Positions 26,247-33,696 of a DNA stretch of 45,373 nt are shown here, piece after piece; positions within the stretch are counted from its first letter, which is position 1; each line of letters starts with the position of its first letter. The notes below the pieces were generated by a model. It had not been told where the DNA came from. It ran no database searches and saw only the letters and a program-made list of their open reading frames with translations. This DNA is from Bradyrhizobiaceae bacterium (GTDB taxonomy: Bacteria; Pseudomonadota; Alphaproteobacteria; Rhizobiales; Aestuariivirgaceae), in contig CANJMQ010000027.1 of assembly GCA_947475225.1 (NCBI GenBank), positions 1-45,373 of the forward strand, read 5' to 3'. A program made the translations under genes and the position numbers.

Positions 26247-27380
26247 ATGACGAGTTTCAACCTGAGCTTCGTTCCTGAAATCTGCTTTGGCGCGGGGCGC
26301 CTCCCCGACATCGTGCCGCAGGTGGAGGCGCGGGCTGGACGTGGCGCCACGGTGATGCTTGTGGCCGATCCGGCCTTGAAGGCATTGGGCATCACTGATC
26401 TGGCGCAGGACCTGCTGGCGAAGGCCGGGGTCGAGTCACATGTCTATGATGGCTTCACCGGCGAACCCGGCGTGCAGGACATCGACAAGGCATCAGAGCT
26501 GGCGCGCAAGCATGGTGCCAGGGCGGTGATCGGCCTTGGCGGTGGCTCGGCACTCGATACGGCAAAGCTTGTTGCCTGCTGCGCGGTGTCGGGCCTTTCC
26601 GCCTCCGCCTATGCGCTGTGCGCCACGCCGCTGCCAGCGAACCGCCTGCCGATCATCGCCGTGCCGACCACGGCGGGCACAGGCTCGGAGGTTACGCGTG
26701 TTTCGGTCTATGCCGATGCGAACAAGGTGAAGGTGTGGGCATGGGGTGAAGAGCTGAAGCCGGACGTGGCGATCCTCGACCCCGAACTGACCGTGGCTGT
26801 GCCGCCTGCGGTCACGGCGGGAACCGGCCTCGACGCGCTGGTACATGCCATCGAGGCCGCCACCAACAAGCAGGCCAACCCGGGCAATGACCTTTATTGC
26901 CTGAAAGCCATCAGCTTGATCGCCGGAAGCCTTGAGCGCGCGATCACGCACCCCGATGACATCGCGGCGCGCGGTGCCATGTTGCTGGCATCCTGTTATG
27001 GCGGCATCGGCATCGACAATTGCGGTACTGCGCTGGCCCACAACATCTCGCATGCGGTGGCCAATCTTGCGGCAATTCCGCACGGCCGCGCCACGGGCCT
27101 CGCAATGCTGGCCACCATCGGCTGGGTGGCAGAAGGCAACCGCGCCGGCTTCGCCCGGGTCGCCGCGGCCATGGGGGCTTCCGATCCGGTTTCCGGCTAC
27201 GGCCGCCTGGTGCGCGGCAGCGGCATTGCCGTGGCGCCGGGCCTGACGGGCGTCACGCCCGAGGCGCTGGCGAGTCACATGGCAGCACCCGCCAATGCGC
27301 CGATGCGCAAGTCGACGCTACGTTACCCGAAGGACGATGACCTCCTGTCGCTCGCCGAAAGCTTCCTCGCGCTGGCCTGA
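26247..27380 (+). CDS. Iron-containing (type III) alcohol dehydrogenase
   Basis: A 377-residue NAD(P)-dependent dehydrogenase of the Fe-ADH family. The N-terminal dinucleotide domain has G-L-G-G-G-S-A-L-D (about 97-105) and the family stretch I-A-V-P-T-T-A-G-T-G-S-E. The C-terminal helical domain has all four metal ligands at the family spacing: Asp196, His200, His265 and His279. AGAGAG lies a few bases before the ATG at 26247. It follows the DUF1194 gene by 20 bases and precedes a DMSP-lyase-like cupin by 41. Fe-ADHs (DddB) oxidise 3-hydroxypropionate-type intermediates in some DMSP pathways, so the pairing is suggestive, but the substrate is not settled. Confidence 0.9.
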   Translation: MTSFNLSFVPEICFGAGRLPDIVPQVEARAGRGATVMLVADPALKALGITDLAQDLLAKAGVESHVYDGFTGEPGVQDIDKASELARKHGARAVIGLGGGSALDTAKLVACCAVSGLSASAYALCATPLPANRLPIIAVPTTAGTGSEVTRVSVYADANKVKVWAWGEELKPDVAILDPELTVAVPPAVTAGTGLDALVHAIEAATNKQANPGNDLYCLKAISLIAGSLERAITHPDDIAARGAMLLASCYGGIGIDNCGTALAHNISHAVANLAAIPHGRATGLAMLATIGWVAEGNRAGFARVAAAMGASDPVSGYGRLVRGSGIAVAPGLTGVTPEALASHMAAPANAPMRKSTLRYPKDDDLLSLAESFLALA

Positions 27381-27421
27381 AGAAAATTGGATTGTCCTCG
27401 CGGTGTGATAGAGTCGGCAGC

Positions 27422-28045
27422 GTGAATCAGGATCTCTATGATAATGCGCGCCGTCTCGTCGGCGCCGTGACGCGTGGGCTCTCCGCGCGGCAGGGGGAAG
27501 GCGTTGCCGAGGTTCTCGAACGGCTGTCCGAACAGGACATCGGCGAGGCGGCATTCCAGGAGCCGGCGCCAAAGGGCCTTCCGGTTCTGGTCTGCCTGCG
27601 GCAATGCATCGGCGAGACAATGCTGCTCGACCCTGACCTCGCCGCCGCCATCGCCGCGGTGGAGGATGCCCTGCAGTGGCGGCAGTCGGCAAGCTACACC
27701 GACCATGTGCTCGGCGCCGGATTTACGGCCAATTACGGCTGGGCGGAAATCATCGGTCCGCATGGCTTCTTTGCCGGGTCAGACTTCCTGCTGGGCCTTC
27801 TCATGCTGGGGCCCGAGCGCCATTATCCCGATCATTATCATCCCGCGCCAGAGCTCTACTGGCCGCTGACCTCCGGCAGTTTCTGGAGCCGTGATGGCAA
27901 GTCCTTCGACATGAAGGCCCAGGGTGCCACGATCTGGCACCCGGCGATGGCACTCCATGCCACGATCACCAATGACATGCCGCTGCTCGCCGCCTGGTGC
28001 TGGACCAGTGCGACGGCCACGCCCGCCAAGCTGAAATGGGCGTGA
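27422..28045 (+). CDS. DMSP lyase-like cupin (DddQ/DddL-type fold)
   Basis: A 207-residue protein with a C-terminal cupin. The metal-site motif is His134-x3-His138-x-His140-x3-Glu144-x-Tyr146 (in H-Y-P-D-H-Y-H-P-A-P-E-L-Y), followed by the second cupin motif G-A-T-I-W-H-P-A with His173 and His179. This arrangement, including the Tyr, is the signature of the dimethylsulfoniopropionate lyase cupin family, which releases dimethyl sulfide and acrylate. Many terrestrial relatives lack proven lyase activity, so the family is clear and the reaction is not. The start is a GTG at 27422; an upstream TTG at 27392 is possible. Its stop shares one base (TGATG) with the next start. Confidence 0.78.
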   Translation: MNQDLYDNARRLVGAVTRGLSARQGEGVAEVLERLSEQDIGEAAFQEPAPKGLPVLVCLRQCIGETMLLDPDLAAAIAAVEDALQWRQSASYTDHVLGAGFTANYGWAEIIGPHGFFAGSDFLLGLLMLGPERHYPDHYHPAPELYWPLTSGSFWSRDGKSFDMKAQGATIWHPAMALHATITNDMPLLAAWCWTSATATPAKLKWA

Positions 28046-28857
28046 TGGTGCTGCTGCGGTCTGTCCTGCTGTTCGCCGTGCTGGCCTATCTGGCGATCGC
28101 CGGCTTCATGTATGTCCAGCAGCGGAGCTTCCAGTATTTCCCGGCTCGTGCCGGAACGCCGCCGCAGGCGCTGGGCCTCACCGGGGTCACGGAAGAGCGG
28201 GTGAAGACGCCGGATGGTGAGACCATCGTGCTGTGGTATTCACCCGCCCAGCCCGGAAAGCCGACGGTGCTCTTCTTGCACGGCAATGGCGGCGAGATCT
28301 CGGGTCGACATGAACGTTTCGCCTATCTCCAGGCCCAGGGCCTCGGGGTGATGTTCGTCTCCTATCGCGGCTATGGCGCGAGCACGGGAACGATCTCCGA
28401 GCAGGGCCTCATCACCGATGCGCTGACTGCCTATGATGTCCTGCGCAGCAAGGGCGTTCCACCGGAGCAGATCATGCTGCTGGGCGAGTCGCTGGGCACC
28501 GGTGTGGCGATACAGCTTGCTGCCCAAAGGCCGGTCGCCGCCGTTGCGCTGGAGGCGCCGTATACCGCAACGGTGGACATCGCCCAGGACATTTACTGGT
28601 GGCTGCCGGTGCGGTTGCTGATGAAGGACCAGTTCCGCTACCGCGATTTCATCGCCAAGGTGAAGGTACCGCTGCTCATCCAGCACGGCGATGCCGACCA
28701 GGTCGTTCCCTTCGCGCAGGGCCGCGCCCTGTACGCGATGGCGAATGAACCAAAGCAGATGGTCGTCATCCCCGGCGGCACCCATGACATCATCCTCGAC
28801 CACGACGTCTGGGCGCGGGAAGTGGCGTTCTTCCTTGCCAATGCCAAGCCTCAGTAA
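28045..28857 (+). CDS. Alpha/beta hydrolase, Bem46/ABHD17-like, membrane-anchored
   Basis: A 270-residue serine hydrolase. A single N-terminal hydrophobic helix (about 2-21) followed by Y-V-Q-Q-R-S-F-Q-Y-F-P is typical of the Bem46/YfhR group and would anchor it in the inner membrane. The core shows the oxyanion block L-F-L-H-G-N-G-G, S-Y-R-G-Y-G-A-S, nucleophile elbow G-E-S-L-G-T-G, the acid in H-G-D-A-D-Q-V-V-P and the catalytic His in G-G-T-H-D. It starts at a TGATG junction with the cupin gene, so it is translationally coupled; an ATG at 28036 is an alternative. It is convergent with the amidase gene, sharing seven bases. Confidence 0.87.
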   Translation: MVLLRSVLLFAVLAYLAIAGFMYVQQRSFQYFPARAGTPPQALGLTGVTEERVKTPDGETIVLWYSPAQPGKPTVLFLHGNGGEISGRHERFAYLQAQGLGVMFVSYRGYGASTGTISEQGLITDALTAYDVLRSKGVPPEQIMLLGESLGTGVAIQLAAQRPVAAVALEAPYTATVDIAQDIYWWLPVRLLMKDQFRYRDFIAKVKVPLLIQHGDADQVVPFAQGRALYAMANEPKQMVVIPGGTHDIILDHDVWAREVAFFLANAKPQ

Positions 28858-30308
28858 CCTGGTGGCGGAATAAAGCCGCCGTATTCTTTCTCCAGCAGCT
28901 CGGCGAAGCGGATCGCGGTGTAGTCGCCGTATTGCCGGGTGATGATCTGCACGCCAGCGGGCAGGCCTTCGGGCGTGAGGCCCATGGGGGCCACGGTGGA
29001 GGGCAGCAGGAAGCAGCCGGAATAGCCGGCCCAGAACAATTGATCCGTGGTCGGAACAGGCTTGCCGTTGACTATGATCTTGCGCTCGTGGCGCTCGCCC
29101 ACATGGTCATGCGGGAAGGCGGCAGAGGCCGCGGCGGGGCAGATCATCACGTCCCAGTCGTCGAAGAACTGGTCCCACAGCAGGCGCATCTGGTGGCGGC
29201 GCTCGTTGTATTTCAGCCAGTCGCGATGCGGCAGTACATAGGCGCGCAGCATCTTGGTGAGGTAGCTGTTGTCCTTCGGGTCGGCAGCGGCGACCTTGGC
29301 GGAATTGGCGGCAAACTCCGCATCCGACTGGCGTCGGCTCGTCGCCGAGCGCAACAGCGCGATGTAGACGTCCATCGCCTCCTTCGTGGTGAAGGCGGGC
29401 CGCGCCGTGGTGGAGAGCGTCTTGACGCGCTTGCCGAGGAACTGGGTAAGCTTGCCGAGCAGGTCCTGCACGCTCAGGTCCACTTCCGATTGCTCGTCGG
29501 TGAACATCACCGCAACGCGGAATTCCTTCAGCGCCTTCTGCTTCGCCGGAGGAAGTGCCAGCGCATAGCCGCGGGCATCCGGCCCGACTGGTCCCGCGAT
29601 GATCTTCATCATGCTCGCGAGGTCGCGCGCCGAGCGGGCCAGCGGCCCCGCCACGGTGATGTCACCCGGCTGCACCGTGCCGGGCAGCAGGTGGCCCTGG
29701 TAGGGTACCACGCCCCATGTGGGCTTGTGGCCATAGACGCCGCAGTAATGTGCGGGATTGCGGATCGAGGCGCCGATGTCGGAGCCGATCTCGAGCGCCG
29801 ACATGCCGGTGGCGAGCGCCACGGCGGAACCGCCGGAGGAGCCGCCGGGCGCGCGGGTCACGTCCCACGGGTTGTTGGTGGTGCCATGGATGGCGTTGTA
29901 GCTCTGCCAGTCCGCCAGCATCAGCGGCACGTTGGTCTTGCCATAGACCACGGCGCCTGCAGCCTCGAGGCGCTGCATCGCCACCGCGTCAATTGAGGCA
30001 AAATTGTCCTTGAAGCGCGGGTCACCCCAGGTGGAAGGAAGCCCCGCCATGTCAAAGCTTTCCTTGGCGGTCATCGGCACGCCGTCGAAGGGGCCCTTGG
30101 GTTTCCCGGCCTTCAGGCGGCGATCGGCGGCGGCAGCTGCCTTCTTGGCGCGCGGAATGTCCGTCACCACCACGGCGTTCAGTGCCTTGTTGTGGGCCTT
30201 GTATTGACCGAGGCAGTCCTCCAGCAGGGCTGATGCGGTGATCTTGCGGGCGCGCAGCAGGCGGGCAAGTTCGGTGGCGGAGCGGAAATGGAGCGGCAGG
30301 GCGGGCAT
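28851..30308 (-). CDS. Amidase signature (AS) family hydrolase
   Basis: A 485-residue amidase with the complete Ser-cisSer-Lys triad: Lys82 in M-T-A-K-E-S-F, Ser157 in G-G-S-S-G-G-S and Ser181 in G-S-D-I-G-A-S-I-R. The spacing Lys82-Ser157-Ser181 is standard. The nucleophile loop has Ala instead of the usual Gly before the Ser, a common variant. It hydrolyses carboxamides to acids and ammonia; GatA is unlikely, because there is no gatB/gatC and the C-terminal region differs. It overlaps the convergent hydrolase gene by seven bases, and a 94-base divergent gap separates it from the DMT transporter gene. Confidence 0.9.
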   Translation of the reverse strand: MPALPLHFRSATELARLLRARKITASALLEDCLGQYKAHNKALNAVVVTDIPRAKKAAAAADRRLKAGKPKGPFDGVPMTAKESFDMAGLPSTWGDPRFKDNFASIDAVAMQRLEAAGAVVYGKTNVPLMLADWQSYNAIHGTTNNPWDVTRAPGGSSGGSAVALATGMSALEIGSDIGASIRNPAHYCGVYGHKPTWGVVPYQGHLLPGTVQPGDITVAGPLARSARDLASMMKIIAGPVGPDARGYALALPPAKQKALKEFRVAVMFTDEQSEVDLSVQDLLGKLTQFLGKRVKTLSTTARPAFTTKEAMDVYIALLRSATSRRQSDAEFAANSAKVAAADPKDNSYLTKMLRAYVLPHRDWLKYNERRHQMRLLWDQFFDDWDVMICPAAASAAFPHDHVGERHERKIIVNGKPVPTTDQLFWAGYSGCFLLPSTVAPMGLTPEGLPAGVQIITRQYGDYTAIRFAELLEKEYGGFIPPPGY

Positions 30309-30402
30309 CGGGAACTCCTGTTCGCAAACAGCCTAACTCCGCATGCCAGAACTGCAATCCCCTCTGCTGACGGAGCGGGCATGAGCGTATAGACAGCCTC
30401 GG

Positions 30403-31323
30403 ATGGACCGCCGCGCCCTCATCATCGGTTATTCGCTCGTTGCCGCGGGCTCGGCGCTGTTTGCCTCCAAGGCCATCTTCATCAAGCTCGCTTATATTGA
30501 ACGCTACGACGCCCTTCTCATCCTCGCCTGGCGCATGGTCTTTGCGCTGCCGGTCTTCGTGGTGGTGGGGGCAATCGAAGTTGGCCGGCGCAAGGCAGAG
30601 GGAAAGCCCATGCCGCGGCGTGGCGCGGTGCTGGGCGCCATCGGCATCGGCCTCATCGGCTATTACCTGGCCATGGTCCTCGATTTCGGCGGGCTGCTCT
30701 ATGTGAGCGCCCAGCTGGAGCGGCTGGCGCTCTTCACCTATCCGATTTTCCTGATCTTCATCGGCGCAGCTTTCTTCGGCATGCGGCTGACGCGGACGAG
30801 CCTGATTGCCGCCTTCGTCTCCTACCTCGGCCTTGCCATTGTCTTCCTCACCGACTTCTCGGCGGGTGGCTCGAACGTCACGCTTGGCACTGTTCTCGTC
30901 CTGGGCTCGGCGGTGAGCTTCGCCGTCTACCAGCTGATGGCCAAGCGCTATATCAGCGAGATGGGGGCAACACTGTTTACCTCCGTGGCGCTGTCAGCGG
31001 CGGCGGTGACCACACTGGCCCATGTGTTCATCGTGCGCGGCCATCTCGATACCTCGATGTCGTGGCACTACTTCATGCTGGCGGCGGGAACGGGCCTGCT
31101 GGCCACGGTGATCCCGTCCTTCTTCGTCAACGCCGGCATGGCGAAGATCGGCAACACCTCGACGGCGATGATTTCCAACGTCTCGCCGCTGCTCACCATC
31201 TATTTCGCCGTTGTGCTGCTGGGCGAAGCCTTCACCTGGTCGCATGCGCTGGGCACGGCGCTGGTGGTGGGCGGCGTGGGCTATCACACCTGGCGCGAGA
31301 TCAGGAAGTCTTCGCCGACGTAA
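30403..31323 (+). CDS. EamA/DMT superfamily transporter
   Basis: A 306-residue permease with ten hydrophobic helices in two EamA repeats (about 8-145 and 160-298). Typical blocks are A-A-G-S-A-L-F-A-S-K-A-I-F-I-K, a basic loop R-R-K-A-E-G-K-P-M-P-R-R, S-A-Q-L-E-R-L-A-L-F-T-Y-P-I-F and, near the end, S-T-A-M-I-S-N-V-S-P-L-L-T-I-Y-F-A. It is monocistronic in this view. The sequence is only distantly like the other DMT protein of this window (18536-19447), so the two are not recent duplicates. Substrate unknown. Confidence 0.87.
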   Translation: MDRRALIIGYSLVAAGSALFASKAIFIKLAYIERYDALLILAWRMVFALPVFVVVGAIEVGRRKAEGKPMPRRGAVLGAIGIGLIGYYLAMVLDFGGLLYVSAQLERLALFTYPIFLIFIGAAFFGMRLTRTSLIAAFVSYLGLAIVFLTDFSAGGSNVTLGTVLVLGSAVSFAVYQLMAKRYISEMGATLFTSVALSAAAVTTLAHVFIVRGHLDTSMSWHYFMLAAGTGLLATVIPSFFVNAGMAKIGNTSTAMISNVSPLLTIYFAVVLLGEAFTWSHALGTALVVGGVGYHTWREIRKSSPT

Positions 31324-31334
31324 CGGGACTCGTG

Positions 31335-31359
31335 ACATGTATCATTACGTGATACGTGT
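31335..31359. promoter_or_regulatory. Candidate HigA operator upstream of the toxin-antitoxin pair
   Basis: An interrupted palindrome: perfect 6-base arms GTATCA / TGATAC around TTACG (31339-31355). The arms extend outward to ACATGTATCA / TGATACGTGT with a single non-pairing step. It lies a few bases upstream of the ancestral toxin ATG at 31366, the usual place for autoregulation by a HigA-type Xre antitoxin, and it contains TATCAT-like -10 material. Confidence 0.6.
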
Positions 31360-31365
31360 CTGATC

Positions 31366-31647
31366 ATGATCGTCGGGGCCGAAGGTTAGCTCGCGACCGA
31401 GGCTCTGAAGGGCCGTTTCGGCAAGTGGTTTCTCGCGGACCTCGTGAGGCGGACGAGGGCTATGCTGTCAGCGCCCGATGCGGCCATGGTGCTGGAAGAC
31501 TTGCGGTTCCCGCCCGGCAACCAACTCGACGAACTGAAGGGTGACCGTGCGGGGCAGCATTCCATTCGCATCAACGGCCAGTGGCGGATTTGTTTCCGCT
31601 GGACAGAACAGGGCCCGGCGGATGTTGAAATCGTCGATGACCATTGA
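31366..31647 (+). pseudogene. higB: HigB/RelE-family toxin with in-frame amber stop
   Basis: Read from the ATG at 31366, the frame is 94 codons long, exactly the normal HigB length, except that codon 8 is TAG (31387-31389). After the stop the sequence keeps the family: A-T-E-A-L-K-G-R-F, R-R-T-R-A-M-L, L-E-D-L-R-F-P-P-G-N, L-K-G-D-R-A-G-Q-H-S-I-R-I, W-R-I-C-F-R-W and V-E-I-V-D-D-H, where many members end in D-Y-H. The toxin is an mRNA endonuclease in the family. A shortened protein of 67 residues could start at GTG 31444, losing the first strand and helix. The gene is thus probably inactivated, or translated from an internal start. The antitoxin follows 13 bases later. Confidence 0.7.
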
Positions 31648-31660
31648 AGGAAGAAGAGAC

Positions 31661-31951
31661 ATGTCCTTGCTCGTGAACCCATCCCACCCCGGCGAGGTGC
31701 TGCAGGAGCTCTATCTCTCTCCGCTTGGCCTCAGCGCGATCACTCTGGCCAAGCGCATCCACGTGCCTCGCACCCGGATGGAGCGCCTCGTCAAGGGCGA
31801 GACGGCACTTTCCGCCGATACGGCCATGCGCCTCGCCAAGGTCTTCAGAACGGCCCCCGAATACTGGATGAACCCGCAACGCGCATGGGACCTCGCCCGC
31901 ACCCGGGAGACGATCGACGTTTCTGACATCAAGCCTCTCGCCGCCGCCTGA
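31661..31951 (+). CDS. higA: HigA-family Xre antitoxin
   Basis: A 96-residue helix-turn-helix antitoxin that neutralises HigB and represses the operon. It shows the family start N-P-S-H-P-G-E-V-L-Q-E, the helix-turn-helix (about 25-60: S-A-I-T-L-A-K-R-I-H-V-P-R-T-R-M-E-R-L), then A-D-T-A-M-R-L-A-K-V-F and the hallmark A-P-E-Y-W-M-N-P-Q. A GGAAGAAGAG ribosome site lies just before the ATG at 31661. It appears intact although its toxin gene is interrupted. A bidirectional hairpin follows ten bases after the stop. Confidence 0.92.
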   Translation: MSLLVNPSHPGEVLQELYLSPLGLSAITLAKRIHVPRTRMERLVKGETALSADTAMRLAKVFRTAPEYWMNPQRAWDLARTRETIDVSDIKPLAAA

Positions 31952-31960
31952 AAAGGAAGA

Positions 31961-31982
31961 GGCCGGGCATTGAGGCCCGGCC
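31961..31982. terminator. Bidirectional rho-independent terminator between higA and the MttB-family gene
   Basis: An 8-base perfect GC stem, GGCCGGGC / GCCCGGCC (31961-31968, 31975-31982) with an ATTGAG loop. It is followed by ATCGATTTT on the plus strand and by a T-rich TCTTCCTTTT on the minus strand. It lies between two convergent genes and can serve both. Confidence 0.75.
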
Positions 31983-32013
31983 ATCGATTTTGAAAGGAAA
32001 CTCTTGTCGGCGA

Positions 32014-33594
32014 TCAGCTGACGTTGTCCGGCAGTACTTCCTTGCGCTTGGCCATGAAGTCCACGAGCTGGTCGTCGATGCCCTGGTCCAGCGGCGGGGC
32101 TTCATAGTCGCGCAGCATCTGCTTCCAGCGTTCGTTGGCGCGGACGACGATGTCCTTGCCGCCCTCGTCTCGCCATTGCTCGAAGGAGTTGTTGTCGGCG
32201 AGGCCTGAGCGCCAGAAGGCTGTCTCGAAATTGGCCTGGGTATGGGCGCAGCCCAGATAATGCGAGCCGGGGCCCACTTCGCGGATGGCATCCATCGCCT
32301 GGCCATTCTCCGAGAAGTCCACGCCCTCTGCGAACTTCTGGTACATGGTCAGCTGATCGGCATCCATGATCAGTTTCTCATAGCCCGAGGCGAGGCCGCC
32401 TTCGAGCCAGCCCGCAGCGTGCAGGCAGAAATTGACGCCCGAGAGCAGCGTCGACCACATGGTGCTGGCACTCTCATAGGCCGCCTGTGCATCGGGAAGC
32501 TTCGAGCCGCAGAGGCTGCCGCCGGAGCGGAACGGAACGCCCATACGACGGGCAAGCTGTGCCGCACCGAAAGTTACCATGGCGGGCTCAGGCGAGCCGA
32601 AAGTCGGAGCACCCGACTGCATGGACATGGAGGCCGCAAAGGTGCCGAACACCACCGGCGCACCGGGGCGGCAGAGCTGGGTGAAGGCGATGCCGACGGA
32701 GGCCTCCGCGAGAATCTGCGTCAGCGTGCCCACCGTCGTCACCGGCGACATGGCGCCAGCCACGATGAAGGGCGAGATCACGCAGGCCTGGTTGGCGCGC
32801 GCGAGAACCTTGAGGGCGCCGAGCATCACGCCGTCCCACACCATGGGCGAGTTGGCATTGATGAGCGAGGTCATCACGCAGTTCTGGTCGACGAAGTCCC
32901 TGCCGAAAACCATCTCCGCCATGGCCACCGAGTCGGCCGAGCGTTCGCCCGCCGTAACCGAGGCCATGAAGGGCTTATCGGAATACTTGATGTGGGTGTA
33001 GATCATGTCGAGGTGGCGCTTGGCCACCGGAATGTCCACGGGTTCGCACAGCGTGCCGCCGGCATGGTGCAGGCTGGGCAGCATGTAGACAAGCTTGGCG
33101 AAGTTGCGGAAGTCCTCGATCGTCGCGTAGCGGCGGCCCTCGTCGAGGTTGCGGATGAAGGGCGGGCCATAGACCGGCGCGAAGACCGTGTTGTTGCCGC
33201 CGATCGTCACGTTGTTGGCAGGGTTGCGGGCGTGCTGCACGTATTCGCGCGGCGCCGTCCTGATCAGCGAGCGGACGAGGCCCTTGGGAAAGCGCACGCG
33301 GAAACGCTTCGGGTCGATGGCGGAAGGCTTGACGTCGGCTCCGGCGGCCTTCCACATGCGGACGGCTTCTTCGTCCTCGTAGAAGTCGATTCCCACTTCC
33401 TGCAGCACCGTCTCGGCATTGGCCTCGATCAGCTCCAGTTGCTCGTCGGTAAAGGGCTCATAGGGCTTGATGGCCCGGCGGATGAAGCCCGAGTGCTTGA
33501 CGGCGGTGGAGGTGCGGGCGGCGCGGCGGGCATCGGCACCACCCCGGGCGCGGCGGCCGGAAGACGGGGCGGAGGCAGGCTGGACGTCGGTCAT
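32014..33594 (-). CDS. Trimethylamine methyltransferase (MttB) superfamily protein, non-pyrrolysine
   Basis: A 526-residue TIM-barrel methyltransferase of the MttB superfamily, which moves a methyl group from a quaternary or tertiary amine to a corrinoid protein. Blocks: E-T-V-L-Q-E-V-G-I-D-F, D-P-K-R-F-R-V-R-F-P-K-G-L-V, G-G-T-L-C-E-P-V-D-I-P, S-P-M-V-W-D-G-V-M, G-A-M-S-P-V-T and P-G-S-H-Y-L-G-C-A-H-T. The frame has no internal TAG, so it is not the pyrrolysine form; non-Pyl members such as MtgB demethylate glycine betaine. An Ala/Arg-rich N-terminal extension of about 35 residues precedes the domain. Start 33594 (ATG) or 33621 (GTG). No corrinoid protein or activase is nearby. Confidence 0.88.
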   Translation of the reverse strand: MTDVQPASAPSSGRRARGGADARRAARTSTAVKHSGFIRRAIKPYEPFTDEQLELIEANAETVLQEVGIDFYEDEEAVRMWKAAGADVKPSAIDPKRFRVRFPKGLVRSLIRTAPREYVQHARNPANNVTIGGNNTVFAPVYGPPFIRNLDEGRRYATIEDFRNFAKLVYMLPSLHHAGGTLCEPVDIPVAKRHLDMIYTHIKYSDKPFMASVTAGERSADSVAMAEMVFGRDFVDQNCVMTSLINANSPMVWDGVMLGALKVLARANQACVISPFIVAGAMSPVTTVGTLTQILAEASVGIAFTQLCRPGAPVVFGTFAASMSMQSGAPTFGSPEPAMVTFGAAQLARRMGVPFRSGGSLCGSKLPDAQAAYESASTMWSTLLSGVNFCLHAAGWLEGGLASGYEKLIMDADQLTMYQKFAEGVDFSENGQAMDAIREVGPGSHYLGCAHTQANFETAFWRSGLADNNSFEQWRDEGGKDIVVRANERWKQMLRDYEAPPLDQGIDDQLVDFMAKRKEVLPDNVS

Positions 33595-33696
33595 GTGAGC
33601 GGCCTGTTGAGAAGTTTTCACGTGAGGTGTGGTTTACGCTCAACTGACCCCGGCGGTGTGAGAGGAAACGTCAGGGGATGAGCGGGAAACGACGCC

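Noticed and set aside
28851..30308. Amidase as GatA of the Glu-tRNA(Gln) amidotransferase
   Set aside because: No gatB or gatC nearby and the region after the triad does not look like GatA; a general amidase is more likely.
31387..31389. Reading the in-frame TAG of the toxin as pyrrolysine because an MttB-family gene is next door
   Set aside because: The MttB-family gene itself has no internal TAG, no pyl genes are present, and the toxin family has no pyrrolysine.
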